From Secundilactobacillus paracollinoides DSM 15502 = JCM 11969 (lineage in GTDB: Bacteria > Bacillota > Bacilli > Lactobacillales > Lactobacillaceae), in contig NZ_BBAG01000003.1 in NCBI RefSeq assembly GCF_001311135.1, positions 62,001 through 126,000 on the forward strand: a stretch of DNA of 64,000 nt, in the 5' to 3' direction. The translations under genes were made by a program, and so were the position numbers. Below, piece by piece: positions 21,190 to 31,172 of this stretch (position 1 is its first letter; each line of letters begins with the position of its first letter). The notes beneath the pieces are model-generated. The model was not told where the DNA came from and did no database searches. It saw only the letters and a program-made list of their open reading frames with translations.

Positions 21190-22969
21190 TTAGTCGTTAG
21201 TGGTTTCTTTAGATGGCCCCTTTTTGGCAGGCTTATCCGCAGCTGGCTTGTTATCAGCTGCCTTTTTCTTTTTACCCTTATTGCTCTTGGCTTATGCCGC
21301 CGTGGGTCAACTTCCATAATAACGGGCAAGATCACAGGGTGACGTCGCGTTTGGTCAAATAGATAGTGATTTAACTTCTCGCGGACATCCTGCTTCAGAT
21401 GAGTCCAGTCATATTCCTTATTATCAAGGTTAGCTTGAACAACATTCTTAATGATCTCGGCACTTTCATGCATCAGATCTTTATTTGCTTTCACGTACAC
21501 AAAACCACGTGAGGTGATCTTTGGTTCTCCGATAATTTGTTTTTTCTTATGGTCGATGGTCACAACGGCGACAAAGATCCCATCTTCAGACAGCACTTTA
21601 CGGTCACGCAACACGATGTTGCCAATGTCACCAACACCGATACCATCAATCATGGTGTTACCAACCTCGACACTGCCGCTCAACACCATTTCACCCTTAT
21701 CATAGACCAGTTGGTCGCCTTTGGCCGTCAAGAAGATATGGTCTTCTGCCATTCCGACTTCTTCAGCGGCATGGCGGTGGGCAGAAAGCAACCGGTACTC
21801 GCCTGAACGGGAATCAAGTACGTTGGGTGCAACAGATTGATCATCAGTTGCAGATCATTCTTGCTGGCGTGGCCTGAGGAATTCAACTCATCAGAAATGG
21901 CTTTCACTTCACCGCCGGCCCGGTAAATCATATCGCGAGTCTTTGCCACAGTGGTTTCCATTGCGTGTGACGGTGTCGTTGTGATAAACACGAGGTCACC
22001 CTGGTTAATTGATAAGCCTTTTTCCTGACCGTTTGCCATCCGTTGCAGGGCTTTGATGGGTTCGCCCATCCGCCCCGTTTGAATAATGGCAATTTGTTCC
22101 GGTGCCAATTTTTCCAGATCATCCTGTTTAATTAAGAGATCATCCACCGGCAAGATCAGCTTATTCAAGCGAAGTGCTGTATCCACGATCTTTTCAATGT
22201 CGCGCCCGGTAAGCAGTACCTTACGATCGTTGCGCGCAGCAGCGTTAAACACCTGCTGTAACCGCATAATGTTTGAGCCAACACTCGCCACAATGACCCG
22301 ACCGTTATGGTAGTTCAACGTTTCATCAACCATCTCAGCGATGTCGCGCTCGCTTGCCGTTTCGTTCGGATTTTCTGCATTTGCTGAATCGCTGAGTAGC
22401 GCCAAAACGCCCTGTTTACCGATTTCAGCTAGCCGTGCGTAGTCTGTTTGATAGTCCTTTGAGGCTGTCTGGTCAAACTTAAAATCGCCGGTGTACACAA
22501 TGTTGCCTGAGGCTGTGCCCAAAACGATTCCCATTGATTCAGGAATTGAGTGGGTCGTCTTAAAGAACGACACCGTCACATCGCCAAAGTCGATTTCTGT
22601 GCGTTCATCAACAACGTGAAAATCATCAAAGTCCTTCACGTTGGGATCATCTTTGACGTTAAGCTTTGCTAATTCAATGGTCATTTCAGACCCAAAAACG
22701 GGCACATTAAACTCACTTAAAAAGTAAGGCAAAGCACCAATCGCATCCGCGTGGCCGTGGGTCAAGAAGACCCCGACGATCCGGTCTTTATTTTCCCGTA
22801 AATAGTTATAATCAGGAATGACAATATCAATTCCCAGCAGTTCGTTTTCCGGGTACTTCAACCCGCAATCCAACACATAGATGCCGTCATTAATATCAAC
22901 GACGTACATGTTCTTACCGTTTTCGCGAACCCCGCCCAACGGCATAGTTTTTACTGTTGCTTCTTCCAT
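21190..22969 (-). CDS. rnjB: Ribonuclease J2 (two frameshifts)
   Basis: Metallo-beta-lactamase/beta-CASP RNase of the RNA degradation machinery, partner of RNase J1 (at 44.9 kb). Repaired length is about 593 residues. The N-terminal start is MEEATVKTMPLGGVRENGKN. The key metal motif reads THGHADAIG, so the last His of HxHxDH is Ala, typical of weakly active J2 subunits; J1 in this window has the intact THGHEDHIG. Breaks: one base lost near 21803 (repair gives IPVQGEYRLLSAHRHAAEE) and one near 21297, after which a Lys/Ala-rich tail follows to the TAA at 21190-21192. Confidence 0.9.
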
Positions 22970-23339
22970 AATTCACCTCAAACTGTCTTCTATCTCATTT
23001 TTGAAAGTGTTCCCCAAAACTGAGAAACACACTGCATTAACTTTTTCCCTAAATTCACTAATTTAGGCACGACTACAAGCTGTCATTAGTTTATCACACT
23101 TTAGTAGCCTGTGGAAGAAGGCGGTTGAAGACTGGATGGAAATTAAAGATGTATTACCTATTTAGCTGTTGCATCAAGTTAGTTGTGAGGTGAAACGGGA
23201 CCTCTTGGCATTTTTAACTCGCACGCCGATGAGGATTATTTGCATGACTTGTTGGTAACTTGTTCGAGGGGGCCACCACTATTTTGTAGAGCAGTTTGGC
23301 TCAAATGGGCGGAGTTGTTTGTGTTTTAGTGCAGAGACC
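22970..23339. other. Intergenic region upstream of rnjB
   Basis: No gene seen. At about 23110-23130 GTGGAAGAAGGCGGTTGAAG resembles one end of the palindromic repeat family, without a partner arm. It should contain the rnjB promoter, but I could not pick a convincing one. Confidence 0.5.
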
Positions 23340-23344
23340 CCTTT

Positions 23345-23680
23345 TTATACTGCGTGCCTGCTCCCTTGCCGAATCGGGCTACAAAAGGGCAAAACGTTGC
23401 ACACAAGGCCACTCTGACACGGTTTCCGGACCCAGACATTTCATTCAGCACCCCTGCTCTCTACCGAATCGGGCTACAGAAGGGCAAAACGTTGCACACA
23501 AGCGCGCCCCAGCACGGATTTCAGACCCAGACATTTCATCCAGCACCCCTGCTCTCTAGCCGAATCGGCTACAGAAGGGCAAAAGGTTGCACACAAGGCC
23601 ACTCTGACACAAATTCCAGACCCAGGAATTTATGTCAGAGTGGCCTTGTGCTCCACCTTTTAGGCGCCCTTCTTGCGCAC
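23345..23680 (-). repeat. Variant palindromic element with tandem arm copies (three units)
   Basis: Three units start at CCTGCTC (23357, 23453, 23548), a period of 95-96 bp. The last unit is complete: outer arm GAAGGGC.AAAGG pairs with CCTTTT.GCGCCCTTC, inner arm ACAAGGCCACTCTGACA.AAATTCC pairs with GGAATTTATGTCAGAGTGGCCTTGT around loop AGACCCA. The first two units hold only the left half. Architecture matches the rest of the family but the outer sequence differs. It lies just behind the rpsO terminator and not at a stop codon. Confidence 0.8.
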
Positions 23681-23684
23681 CTTA

Positions 23685-23712
23685 CAAAAAAAGAACCGCC
23701 TAAGCGATTCTC
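23685..23712 (-). terminator. Terminator of rpsO
   Basis: On the minus strand AGAATCGCTTAGGCGGTTCT followed by T7; short stem AGAA.CGC/GCG.TTCT 15 bases after the rpsO stop. Confidence 0.75.
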
Positions 23713-23726
23713 TAAAAGACTTAATT

Positions 23727-23996
23727 TTAACGACGCAGACCCAATGATTGGATTAAGTCACGGTAACGTTGAACGTCTGACTTACGGAGGTAAGCTAAGA
23801 GGTTACGACGGTGACCGATCTTCTTCATCAACCCACGTTGTGAATGAAAGTCCTTCTTGTGAGCTCTCATGTGGTCGTTGATGCTGTTGATGTCAGCAGT
23901 TAAAACAGCAATTTGGACTTCGGCTGAACCAGTGTCGCCGTCGTGACGTGCATATTGCTTGATGATTTCGTTTTTCTTTTCTTGACTAATAGCCAT
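23727..23996 (-). CDS. rpsO: 30S ribosomal protein S15
   Basis: 89 residues from ATG 23996 ([20 protein letters not shown]), the family's exact usual length. It binds 16S rRNA helix 22 in the platform; HxxDxHSRRGLxxxVxxRRxLLxYL is seen as [20 protein letters not shown]. An in-frame ATG further upstream (24065) would add 23 unrelated residues and is rejected. AAGGTGGG precedes the chosen start. Divergent from rpsT. Confidence 0.97.
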   Translation of the reverse strand: MAISQEKKNEIIKQYARHDGDTGSAEVQIAVLTADINSINDHMRAHKKDFHSQRGLMKKIGHRRNLLAYLRKSDVQRYRDLIQSLGLRR

Positions 23997-24098
23997 GGTA
24001 AAAATTCCCACCTTATAAATATTTTTTTGATCCACCCAATACTGAGTTACCGTGAGTGAGATCACGAGAAACTAAGTATGGGCATATGAACCTTAATC

Positions 24099-24127
24099 AT
24101 TGTACACAACATCGCGGTTGAACACAA
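24099..24127 (-). promoter_or_regulatory. Promoter of rpsO
   Basis: Minus strand TTGTGT (24122-24127), 17 bp, TACAAT (24099-24104), about 100 bases before the start codon. Confidence 0.6.
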
Positions 24128-24174
24128 GGCATTTCATTATCAAGTATTTTTACTTTACATTTCGACCAGAGGTG

Positions 24175-24203
24175 TTGCAATCACCCCTTATCTTCTGTAT
24201 AAT
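24175..24203 (+). promoter_or_regulatory. Promoter of rpsT
   Basis: TTGCAA (24175-24180), 17 bp, perfect TATAAT (24198-24203), 60 bases before the TTG start. This is divergent from the rpsO promoter, 48 bp away. Confidence 0.8.
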
Positions 24204-24262
24204 GACATTCGTTGAATATTAAAAAGACCGTTTGGCTCTTTTTTACTGTGGAGGTGAAATCA

Positions 24263-24526
24263 TTGCCAATTATCAAATCTGCTATCGAGCGTGCAAAGAC
24301 TAACGTTAAAGCAAACAAGCGTAACTCATCACAACTCAGCACGATGCGGACAACTGTTAAGAAGTTCGAAACTGCTGTCACTGCTCATGATGAAAAAGCT
24401 GCTGCTTTATACGTCGCTGCATCAAGCGCCGTTGACAAAGCCGCATCAAAGGGTTTAATCAAGCGTAACAAAGCTGCTCGTGACAAGTCACGGATGGCTG
24501 CACGTCTTGCTAAAGCAAACGCCTAA
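24263..24526 (+). CDS. rpsT: 30S ribosomal protein S20 (TTG start)
   Basis: 87 residues. The start is TTG at 24263: GGAGGTG at 24250-24256 lies 6 bases before it, and translation then begins [20 protein letters not shown], the usual S20 start. The longer frame from ATG 24212 would add a hydrophobic N-terminus absent from the family and begins only a few bases past the promoter. S20 binds 16S rRNA early in 30S assembly. A terminator follows. Confidence 0.96.
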   Translation: MPIIKSAIERAKTNVKANKRNSSQLSTMRTTVKKFETAVTAHDEKAAALYVAASSAVDKAASKGLIKRNKAARDKSRMAARLAKANA

Positions 24527-24544
24527 CTTAAACGACCCATCATA

Positions 24545-24578
24545 AAAAGACTGATTCCTTGCGAACCAGCCTTTTTTG
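24545..24578. terminator. Bidirectional terminator between rpsT and holA
   Basis: AAAAAGACTGATTC pairs with GAACCAGCCTTTTTT including G-T pairs; serves the convergent rpsT and holA genes. Confidence 0.75.
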
Positions 24579-24587
24579 TGCCCTTTT

Positions 24588-25615
24588 TTAGGCCACTTCG
24601 TTTAAGAATTTCAACATAAACAGTTCAAATAAAGTCTCCGGGTCCTGACTAGTCGACTTTAATGACCGTTCAATGGCGATCAGACCAAGATAAGCCCGCT
24701 TTAAATCATCCAACTTAAGTCGTCGGGTGCTCTGCATGGCAAGCTTGACCCGGTATGGATGTACCTTAAGCGTACTTGCGATGCTCCCCTGGCTATACCC
24801 ATTCTTAACTAAAATCTTCGTTTGAATCAACAACCGAAACTGACTCACTAAGACGGTATTGATCTTAAGCGGTTCTTCTTTGGTCAAAATCAGTTGCCGG
24901 TATAACGTCAGGGCCGCATCAATATGTTTTGCCATCACGTCGTTCACCAGGTCAAACACATTTTGGTCGAGAGACTTTGTGACCAATTCCTGCACCACTT
25001 CGGCCGTGATCTCCTTTGACTCATAGCTGGCCATTTTTAGCTTAGGCAGTTCATTCATAATCAATGAAAGATCTGACCCGGTCCGCTGCAGCAACTGATT
25101 AAACGCGTCCGGCTGAATCTTAAACCCATTGTTTTGGAGGTCATTGCCAACCAGCTGTTTGATCTGCGTTTCACCAATCGCCTCAAGGGACACAACATCA
25201 GCCACTTTTTTAAGCGTTTTAACAATTTTTTTACGGCTATCAAGTTTGCCAGTAGTCGCAATAAAAACGATGACCGTTGTTGGCTCAGGATGTTCGAGGT
25301 AGGTCAGCATCCCATCTATATCATGGTCGACTTGATGCCCTTGTGCGGATCCGTCGTCAAAAAATAGGCGTGCTCAACAAATACCAGTCGGCGTTCGCCA
25401 AAAAATGGTGCTGACATTGCATCGTCAAGCGCCTGAGCAAGTGGCGTTGATTCCATATCATAGCTTGCAAGATTCATCGTCCGCTCTTCTTCAGGAATCA
25501 AATCTGTGAACGCTTTTTTGAGTCGATTCACCAAGTACGCTTGATCACCAGTTATGAGATAAACAGAAACCGGCGTGTGGTTGTGTAGTGATTTCATGAC
25601 CGTTTCGTAACTCAA
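24588..25615 (-). CDS. holA: DNA polymerase III delta subunit (frameshifted)
   Basis: Clamp-loader subunit, about 342 residues after repair, normal for Firmicute HolA and normally essential. The N-terminus has VYLITGDQAYLVNRLKKAF, followed by DDAMSAPFFGERRLVFVEHAYF; the C-terminal collar domain ends LFELFMLKFLNEVA. One base is lost near 25332 (repair gives KVDHDIDGMLTYLEHPEPTT). It starts 3 bases before the comEC stop is complete, so comEC and holA are coupled, an arrangement common in Bacillales and Lactobacillales. Confidence 0.9.
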
Positions 25616-27826
25616 GTTGCATCCTCCTTCATCACTGTTTCCCAGTACCCGGGGTGATGTGCCCGAAATCGGTACCGGATCATGCCGTTTGTTTGCGTAT
25701 TAAAGTATGGGACGTGTTGTTGTTCCAGTGTTGCCAGCGTTTCTTGGTTCGGGTGGCCATACCGGTTATGCCGCCCGGCTGAGATGATACCCACCTTGGG
25801 TTGTAATGCCTGAATGAATTCAGGTGCCGAGGATGTTTTACTCCCATGATGACCGAGTTTTAAAACATCCGTTCTCAGTTGCGGATAGTGGGCAATAATT
25901 TTCTTTTCGCCATCCTGCCCCAAATCACCCGTAAACATGAACTGCAACCCGCCATACTGACCCGTTAAGACCATGGAGTCTTCATTCCCACCAAGTCCTG
26001 GCGTAAAGGGATGAACGACCTTCAAGTGCGTGCCAGGATGGTCTGACCTGCCCGGACACTAATCAACTGAGTCTGATTCAAATTGGGTCGAATCCGCTGC
26101 ATAAATTGCGGGTTGGCTGCCATTCCCCAGGGAATATATAACCGTTTTACGGCCATGGTTTTCAACACATCGCCGACAAAGCCAACGTGGTCAGCGTCTT
26201 GATGGGACAAACATAGTGCGTCAATGCGGTGAATGCCCATACTCTGCATGTAGTTGATGTTCAGGCGTAATGCCCGACTTCGTTTTTTGACCTGATGCCC
26301 GCCAAAGAAAACATCACCCCCGGTATCGATCATGGTGATCTGTTTACCATAGGGTTCTCGAATCATGAAACTGTCCCCTTGGCCAATGTCAAAAAACGTT
26401 ACCTCGCCCTTAACTGGATAGTGGATCATTAAAAATGATGCGGCATACGTCACCGCAAGCGCAATAATAACAGTCCGCTGCCGGTGGCGTGTCAAGAGCA
26501 CTAAGGTAAGGCCAACCAGCAACACCACCAAAACGATGTGCGGCTTGCCAAAGGTGATCATCCCAGGGAAATGGGCAATCGTATCCAGCCCCTGTGTAAA
26601 CCAGCCTAACAGATGCGTACACAGTTGCGCAACCACCGGAAATTTCAGACCTAGGAGACCGCCGATCAGCGTCACTGGAAAAATGAGCCAGCTAAACACC
26701 GGTAAGATCAATAAATTGGCCATCAATGACCACACGTGCCACTGATAGACGTGATACAAAACAAACGGCAGACTCACCATGTTTAATAACACTGTTTCAT
26801 CAAAGTTGAGCGACCCTCAACAAAGATCAGGGCAAACGCCAGTGCATAACTTAACTGACCCCCTAATTGCATCAACAACGCTGGGTACCACAGTAAAGCC
26901 AGCATAAGGCTGAGTCCCCAAAGCGTTAGTGGTGTCACTTTCCAGTGCATTAGAGAAGCCCCCAGAGCCAGCATCGACACTAAAATTGCTCGCAGTAAAC
27001 TAGGCGCCGCACCGGCTAACACAAAGTAGCTGGGTAAACTCAAAAGGATGATGACATTCACTGCGGCCTGGGAACACCGTAATCGTTTCAAAACGAATGC
27101 CATTACTGCCGTTAGCCAGACCACATGGAAGCCAGAAATGCTAAATAAGTGGATCAGGCCGAGGTCTGTAACGGCGGCCAGGTTGTCATAAAAATTATCT
27201 GCCCGGTACCCCAAGAACAGCCCCTGAACGTAGAGTGCCAGCAACGGGGGCAATTTTTTAGTTTCAATAATCAATCTTGCCCGCAAGGTATGACACGCAT
27301 TCAGCCAGCGTTGCCACACATGCCCACCGGTCGCCGGCGTGACAGCCAATAACTGTGCGATTTTAACGCGGTTCAACACCCCGTTCTGGCGCTGATAGGC
27401 ACCGTAATCAAATTCATTCACATTCGTAGCTGGTTCAAACTGCATGACATCGCCGGCAACAGTCAAAGTACTTGCCCGTTTGATCTGCCACTGTGGCGCC
27501 GGTCGTTCTCCTTCTGCAGCGTAATATTGGCCTGTAACTTGCTGGCCAGTTGGCAGCCTGCCCTTAAGTTGGACGCTGTCCGGCCCAACCAGGACATCAT
27601 CCGGTTGCACCTGCAATTTCACCGTGGTGTTCGACATCTCAGGCAACGTTTGTAAGCGACGCTGATCACGTTGAAACACAAACCAGCACCCAAAAACAAG
27701 GCTAGTCACGATTGCCCAAATCAAAATACTGCGATCCTTCAAGCAGACAATTCGAATCAGCCAAATACCGGCCAGTCCCGCCGATACCCAAAAATTGCCA
27801 AACACACAGCCACTCAAGCAGCCCAC
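25612..27826 (-). CDS. comEC: DNA uptake channel protein ComEC/Rec2 (two frameshifts)
   Basis: Membrane channel that passes single-stranded DNA into the cell during transformation. Repaired length is about 738 residues. It has N-terminal membrane segments, the DUF4131/OB-like region, the Competence domain (GLIHLFSISGFHVVWLTAVM), more membrane helices, then a C-terminal metallo-beta-lactamase-like domain (DIGQGDSFMIREPYGKQ; LSHQDADHVGFVG). Breaks near 26801 and 26037 are one-base losses. The frame is open a few codons upstream of the GTG at 27826, so the exact start is uncertain. Follows comEB by 25 bp and overlaps holA. Confidence 0.88.
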
Positions 27827-27851
27827 CAGGACCGCTAACCAAATAATTGTT

Positions 27852-28336
27852 TTATTGATGGTCAGTCAAATAGGTCTCAAAAGAAGCTCGTTTAATCATT
27901 TCTTCGTCTAATGTCACTTGATTGAGTTCAACATTTTTCATCTTGATCAATTCCATTGCGTAAGGATCATTGTGATAGTTACGCAAGTAGGATATTTTTT
28001 TGATGCCCGCTTGAAGCAACATTTTCGTGCATTGCAGACAGGGAAAATCGGTCACGTAAATCTCCGCGCCATCCGTTTGTTCCCCAAACTTTGCACACTG
28101 CAAATGGCATTCATTTCTGCATGAATTGTCCGGACACAATGCCCGTCAACGAGGTAGCAGCCCTCATCGATACAGTGCACATCACCTGAAACAGAACCGT
28201 TATAGCCACCCGCAATGATCCGCTTATCACGCACGATCGTGGCCCCCACAGACAGCCGATTACACGTACTCCGACTGGCTAACAGGACAGATTGCATCAT
28301 AAAGTATTGATCCCATGGAATTCTCTTTTTTGTCAT
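27852..28336 (-). CDS. comEB: ComE operon protein 2 / dCMP deaminase family (frameshifted)
   Basis: About 161 residues after repair. The zinc deaminase motif is clear: TIHAEMNAI with catalytic Glu, and PCLQCTKMLLQAG with the two zinc Cys. One T is lost near 28108. Members convert dCMP to dUMP; the gene is placed in the com operon by long tradition but is not required for transformation in B. subtilis. ATG 28336 (MTKKRIPWDQYFMMQSVLLA) fits the family start. Confidence 0.88.
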
Positions 28337-28438
28337 GTGATTGCCTCCGCTTATTCGGTAACGCTCAATTCTCTCGATAAAGATTGAAACAAAACTCAGT
28401 ATACCAAAAAATTGAACAACCGACTAACATCTCAAAAA

Positions 28439-29086
28439 TCACACCGCAAGTTGTGGCTTTAACCGCTCAAATGTTTTATCACCGAATCCAGAAACGTTCT
28501 TAATATCTTCGATGGTCTTAAACTGACCCTTAGCCGTCCGGTAATCAATGATCTTTTGGGCCTTTTTTTCACCCACACCGTCCAACTGTTGCAGCTGCTC
28601 GAGGTCTGCTGAATTCAGGTTCACTTGCGGCGCTTCACTACTGGCACCCGCACCACCGCCACCCGTGGCAACTGGCGGTGCGGTTTCTCCGTGCTTTGGA
28701 ATAAACACGACCTGCTGATCAGTCAGCCGCTGGGCTAAATTCACCTGTTTTTGGTCAGCATTGCTTGCAAATCCGCCGGCCAACTGCACAGCATCGATCA
28801 CACGCATGTCACCGGTCACCTTTTTTAATCCTGGATTCTTAACGGCACCCTTAATATCAACATACATCGTCATTGACTGGCTAGACGCCACAGTCGAGTC
28901 ACTACCGCCACTGCTCGCCACCGCCATGCTATCTGACATTACGGCTGATTCCGGTTGCGTAGATGCCTCCTGTGGGGCCTGGTGTACCATCAAAAAAACG
29001 ATACCAATCGTTGCTACCGCAATTCCCGCAATGATCCAAACCTCTCGTCCCATCGTTCCTAACAGTTCTTTTAACCTATCCAACAC
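28439..29086 (-). CDS. comEA: DNA-binding competence protein ComEA
   Basis: 215 residues, intact. One N-terminal membrane anchor (WIIAGIAVATIGIVFLMV), a Ser/Ala-rich linker, an SLBB domain (YVDIKGAVKNPGLKKV; RVIDAVQLAGGF), a Gly/Ala linker and C-terminal helix-hairpin-helix repeats (NLNSADLEQLQQLDGVGEKKAQKIIDY). It binds incoming double-stranded DNA at the cell surface and hands it to ComEC. First gene of comEA-comEB-comEC-holA. Confidence 0.95.
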   Translation of the reverse strand: MLDRLKELLGTMGREVWIIAGIAVATIGIVFLMVHQAPQEASTQPESAVMSDSMAVASSGGSDSTVASSQSMTMYVDIKGAVKNPGLKKVTGDMRVIDAVQLAGGFASNADQKQVNLAQRLTDQQVVFIPKHGETAPPVATGGGGAGASSEAPQVNLNSADLEQLQQLDGVGEKKAQKIIDYRTAKGQFKTIEDIKNVSGFGDKTFERLKPQLAV

Positions 29087-29395
29087 TATTCCTCCCTTCT
29101 TACCCGTTAACTACGCAGGGAAAGTTGGAAATGGTTGTCTAGGTAGTAAATTATTTTTAAATTTTTATATGCAATGGAAAATGGGTACGAGCGGTATCTG
29201 TTTTAGTGCTCTTTTTTTGGGGATTATAAAAGCCTGAAACTAAGCTAGTTTCAGCTTTTATATTGTTTCAGGATGATTAATTTCACTGTTTGGTTAGTTA
29301 TATGTGGAATTTTTTTAGTGGTTTGGGTAAGCAAATTCTGATTAGAAGCTTATTTACCACTTAGCTCTTTTTGGCGACGCACTTTGCACTTTTTA
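29087..29395. other. Intergenic region upstream of comEA with a hairpin
   Basis: No gene seen. At 29229-29262 AAAAGC.CTGAAACTA pairs with TAGTTTCAG.CTTTT, a terminator-like hairpin lacking a clear partner gene; it may end leftward transcription from ylbL. Confidence 0.55.
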
Positions 29396-29638
29396 GTGGA
29401 AACGCGTTCCGCAAGGCAAGGGGCTACTGTGTAACGGACTCTGGCAAAAAAGTCAGGCCCGGACTTTTCTGTCACTGAGTGCTTTTGGCGACGTGCTTTG
29501 CCCTTCTCTAGCGGAAACGCGTTCCGCAAGGCAAGGGGCTACTGTGTAACGGACTCTGGCAAAAAAGTCAGGCCCGGACTTTTCTGCCAGAGTCCGTTAC
29601 ACTCCGCCCCTTAAGCGCCTTGCTCCACGCTCTACGCT
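29396..29638 (-). repeat. Stop-codon palindromic element with tandem arm copy
   Basis: An arm copy (29396-29478) and a full palindrome (about 29513-29638) share the identical stretch from GGAAACGCGTTCCGCAAGG through GGCCCGGACTTTTCTG; the period is 115 bp. The inner stem is GTGTAACGGACTCTGGCA.AAAAGTC with loop AGGCCCG. The element's right end is doubled (ACGCTCTACGCTCT) and reaches the TAG stop of ylbL. Confidence 0.88.
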
Positions 29639-30688
29639 CTACTTATGTGTCTCCAAATACCGCACCGCCTGCTTAAAGCTCGTCACAGGAACGACCTTCA
29701 TGTTTGGTGCAACCTTCTTCGCCGTCTTCTTAGCGAGTTGATAGTTTGTTTCATGGTGCTCTTCTAACTTCAGCACCGCCTTCGTTGGTTTAATATACGG
29801 TGCGAAGAAAATTGTTGCACCGGCTTTTTTAGCCGCCACGATTTTTTTATCGATCCCGCCAATTTCACCAACGGAGCCATCCGGATTGATGGTTCCCGTT
29901 CCGGCAATTTTACGGCCGTGACGTAAATTGGTGTTGGTCAATTGCGTGTAGATCTGCAAACTCATCATTAAACCACCTGACGGGCCGCCAATTTGTCCCG
30001 GATCCACTGAAACCTTTGGCGAGGTCTTGATCTTCACGTTATCCGTCAAAATGATGCCAATCCCAGGTTGACCGCTTGATAATTTAATCAGCGGTTCCGT
30101 CACAGTGTGCTTAACGCCGTCTCGTTCATAAGTGACGGCCAATTGCTTACAAACCTTTTGCTTGCGAATATAGTTTTGGAACCCAAAGGCACTCTCAAAA
30201 TGGCGACCGTTGACCTTTGTGATCGTATCACCCACTTTGAGCTCACCCTTAAACTTGGAGTTCTTCTGAACTTCCATGACATAGATGCCCAAATAATCCT
30301 TGGTCACCTTGTCCCCAGCCGCCTTAACTGCAACAGCCTTCGCTTCGTTGATGGCACTTTGCATATAGAAGTTCTCCATCCGCATGTAAGTGGCACCGCT
30401 CTGGCCGCCAGTAACGCTCTTTTCCGTGTCGATCTCATGGTAGGGCAGCACCTTGGCTAGCGCGTATGTAATGGGTCGCGCACGAGCAAGCTGCACCGTC
30501 ATGATCATGTACTCACCGGGACGCTTATCCGGGTGGGATTTAATCGTCACAAACGACTTCAGATTTGTGCCCGATCCCGGCGTTTCAATGTAGTACGGCA
30601 ACGGCCAAAACAGGCCAACCAGTACTAAAACACCGACGATCACCCCGAGAGTAACCTTAGTCGCCCTTTTTTTTAGGAAATTTTTCAT
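29639..30688 (-). CDS. ylbL: PDZ/Lon-type membrane serine protease (YlbL/SepM family)
   Basis: 349 residues from ATG 30688, preceded by GAGGTTGGGGG; the in-frame ATG at 30763 lies inside coaD and is rejected. One N-terminal membrane segment (VTLGVIVGVLVLVGLFWPLPYYIETPG), a PDZ-like region (GELKVGDTITKVNGRHF) and a C-terminal Lon-type domain with the Ser of GGPSGGLMMSL and the Lys of IDKKIVAAKKAGA as likely dyad. In streptococci SepM trims the competence pheromone; here the substrate is unknown. Its stop carries a palindromic element. Confidence 0.88.
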   Translation of the reverse strand: MKNFLKKRATKVTLGVIVGVLVLVGLFWPLPYYIETPGSGTNLKSFVTIKSHPDKRPGEYMIMTVQLARARPITYALAKVLPYHEIDTEKSVTGGQSGATYMRMENFYMQSAINEAKAVAVKAAGDKVTKDYLGIYVMEVQKNSKFKGELKVGDTITKVNGRHFESAFGFQNYIRKQKVCKQLAVTYERDGVKHTVTEPLIKLSSGQPGIGIILTDNVKIKTSPKVSVDPGQIGGPSGGLMMSLQIYTQLTNTNLRHGRKIAGTGTINPDGSVGEIGGIDKKIVAAKKAGATIFFAPYIKPTKAVLKLEEHHETNYQLAKKTAKKVAPNMKVVPVTSFKQAVRYLETHK

Positions 30689-30701
30689 TGGTCCCCCAAC
30701 C

Positions 30702-31172
30702 TCACTTTTTAGCCAATGCGGCCACAACTGCTGGCGGCACGAGCTCTGAAATATCGCCGCCAAAGTGCAGCACTTCTTTTAAGAGGCTTGACGAGATAAA
30801 CGCATATTTCGCGTCCGTCAGTAAAAATAACGTCTCGATGCCATTATCCAGATAGTGGTTCATCTGTGCAATACCGGCCTCATAGTCATAATCTTTTGAA
30901 TTGCGCAGACCCCGTAAAATAACGCTGGCGTTGACCGATTTCACAAAATCGACCGTTAACCCGCTTTCCATCTGCACGCGCACATTGGACAAATCCGCGA
31001 CGCTCTCTTGAATAAGGGCCACCCGCTCATCTGGCGTAAACAACGACCGTTTACTTATATTCGTCCCCACCGTCACAATCAGCTCATCAAACAAGCCGCT
31101 AGCGCGTTGAATCAAATTAAGATGGCCCATCGTCAGCGGATCAAAACTGCCAGGAAAAACAGCCTTAGTCAT
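30702..31172 (-). CDS. coaD: Phosphopantetheine adenylyltransferase
   Basis: 156 residues, intact. Penultimate step of coenzyme A synthesis. The nucleotidyltransferase motif GSFDPLTMGHLNLI and the ISSSLLKEV motif are both present. It overlaps the end of rsmD by 8 bp and is followed 13 bp later by ylbL. Confidence 0.96.
   Translation of the reverse strand: MTKAVFPGSFDPLTMGHLNLIQRASGLFDELIVTVGTNISKRSLFTPDERVALIQESVADLSNVRVQMESGLTVDFVKSVNASVILRGLRNSKDYDYEAGIAQMNHYLDNGIETLFLLTDAKYAFISSSLLKEVLHFGGDISELVPPAVVAALAKK

Noticed and set aside
23357-23680. CRISPR-like spacing of repeats
   Set aside because: Units are contiguous tandem copies of about 96 bp without unique spacers, and no cas genes are present.
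23296-23881. Long rightward open frames over the repeat array behind rpsO
   Set aside because: They follow the 95-96 bp repeat period, run antisense into rpsO and have no ribosome binding site.
24212-24262. ATG 24212 as start of rpsT
   Set aside because: It would add a hydrophobic stretch absent from S20; TTG 24263 has the ideal GGAGGTG spacing.
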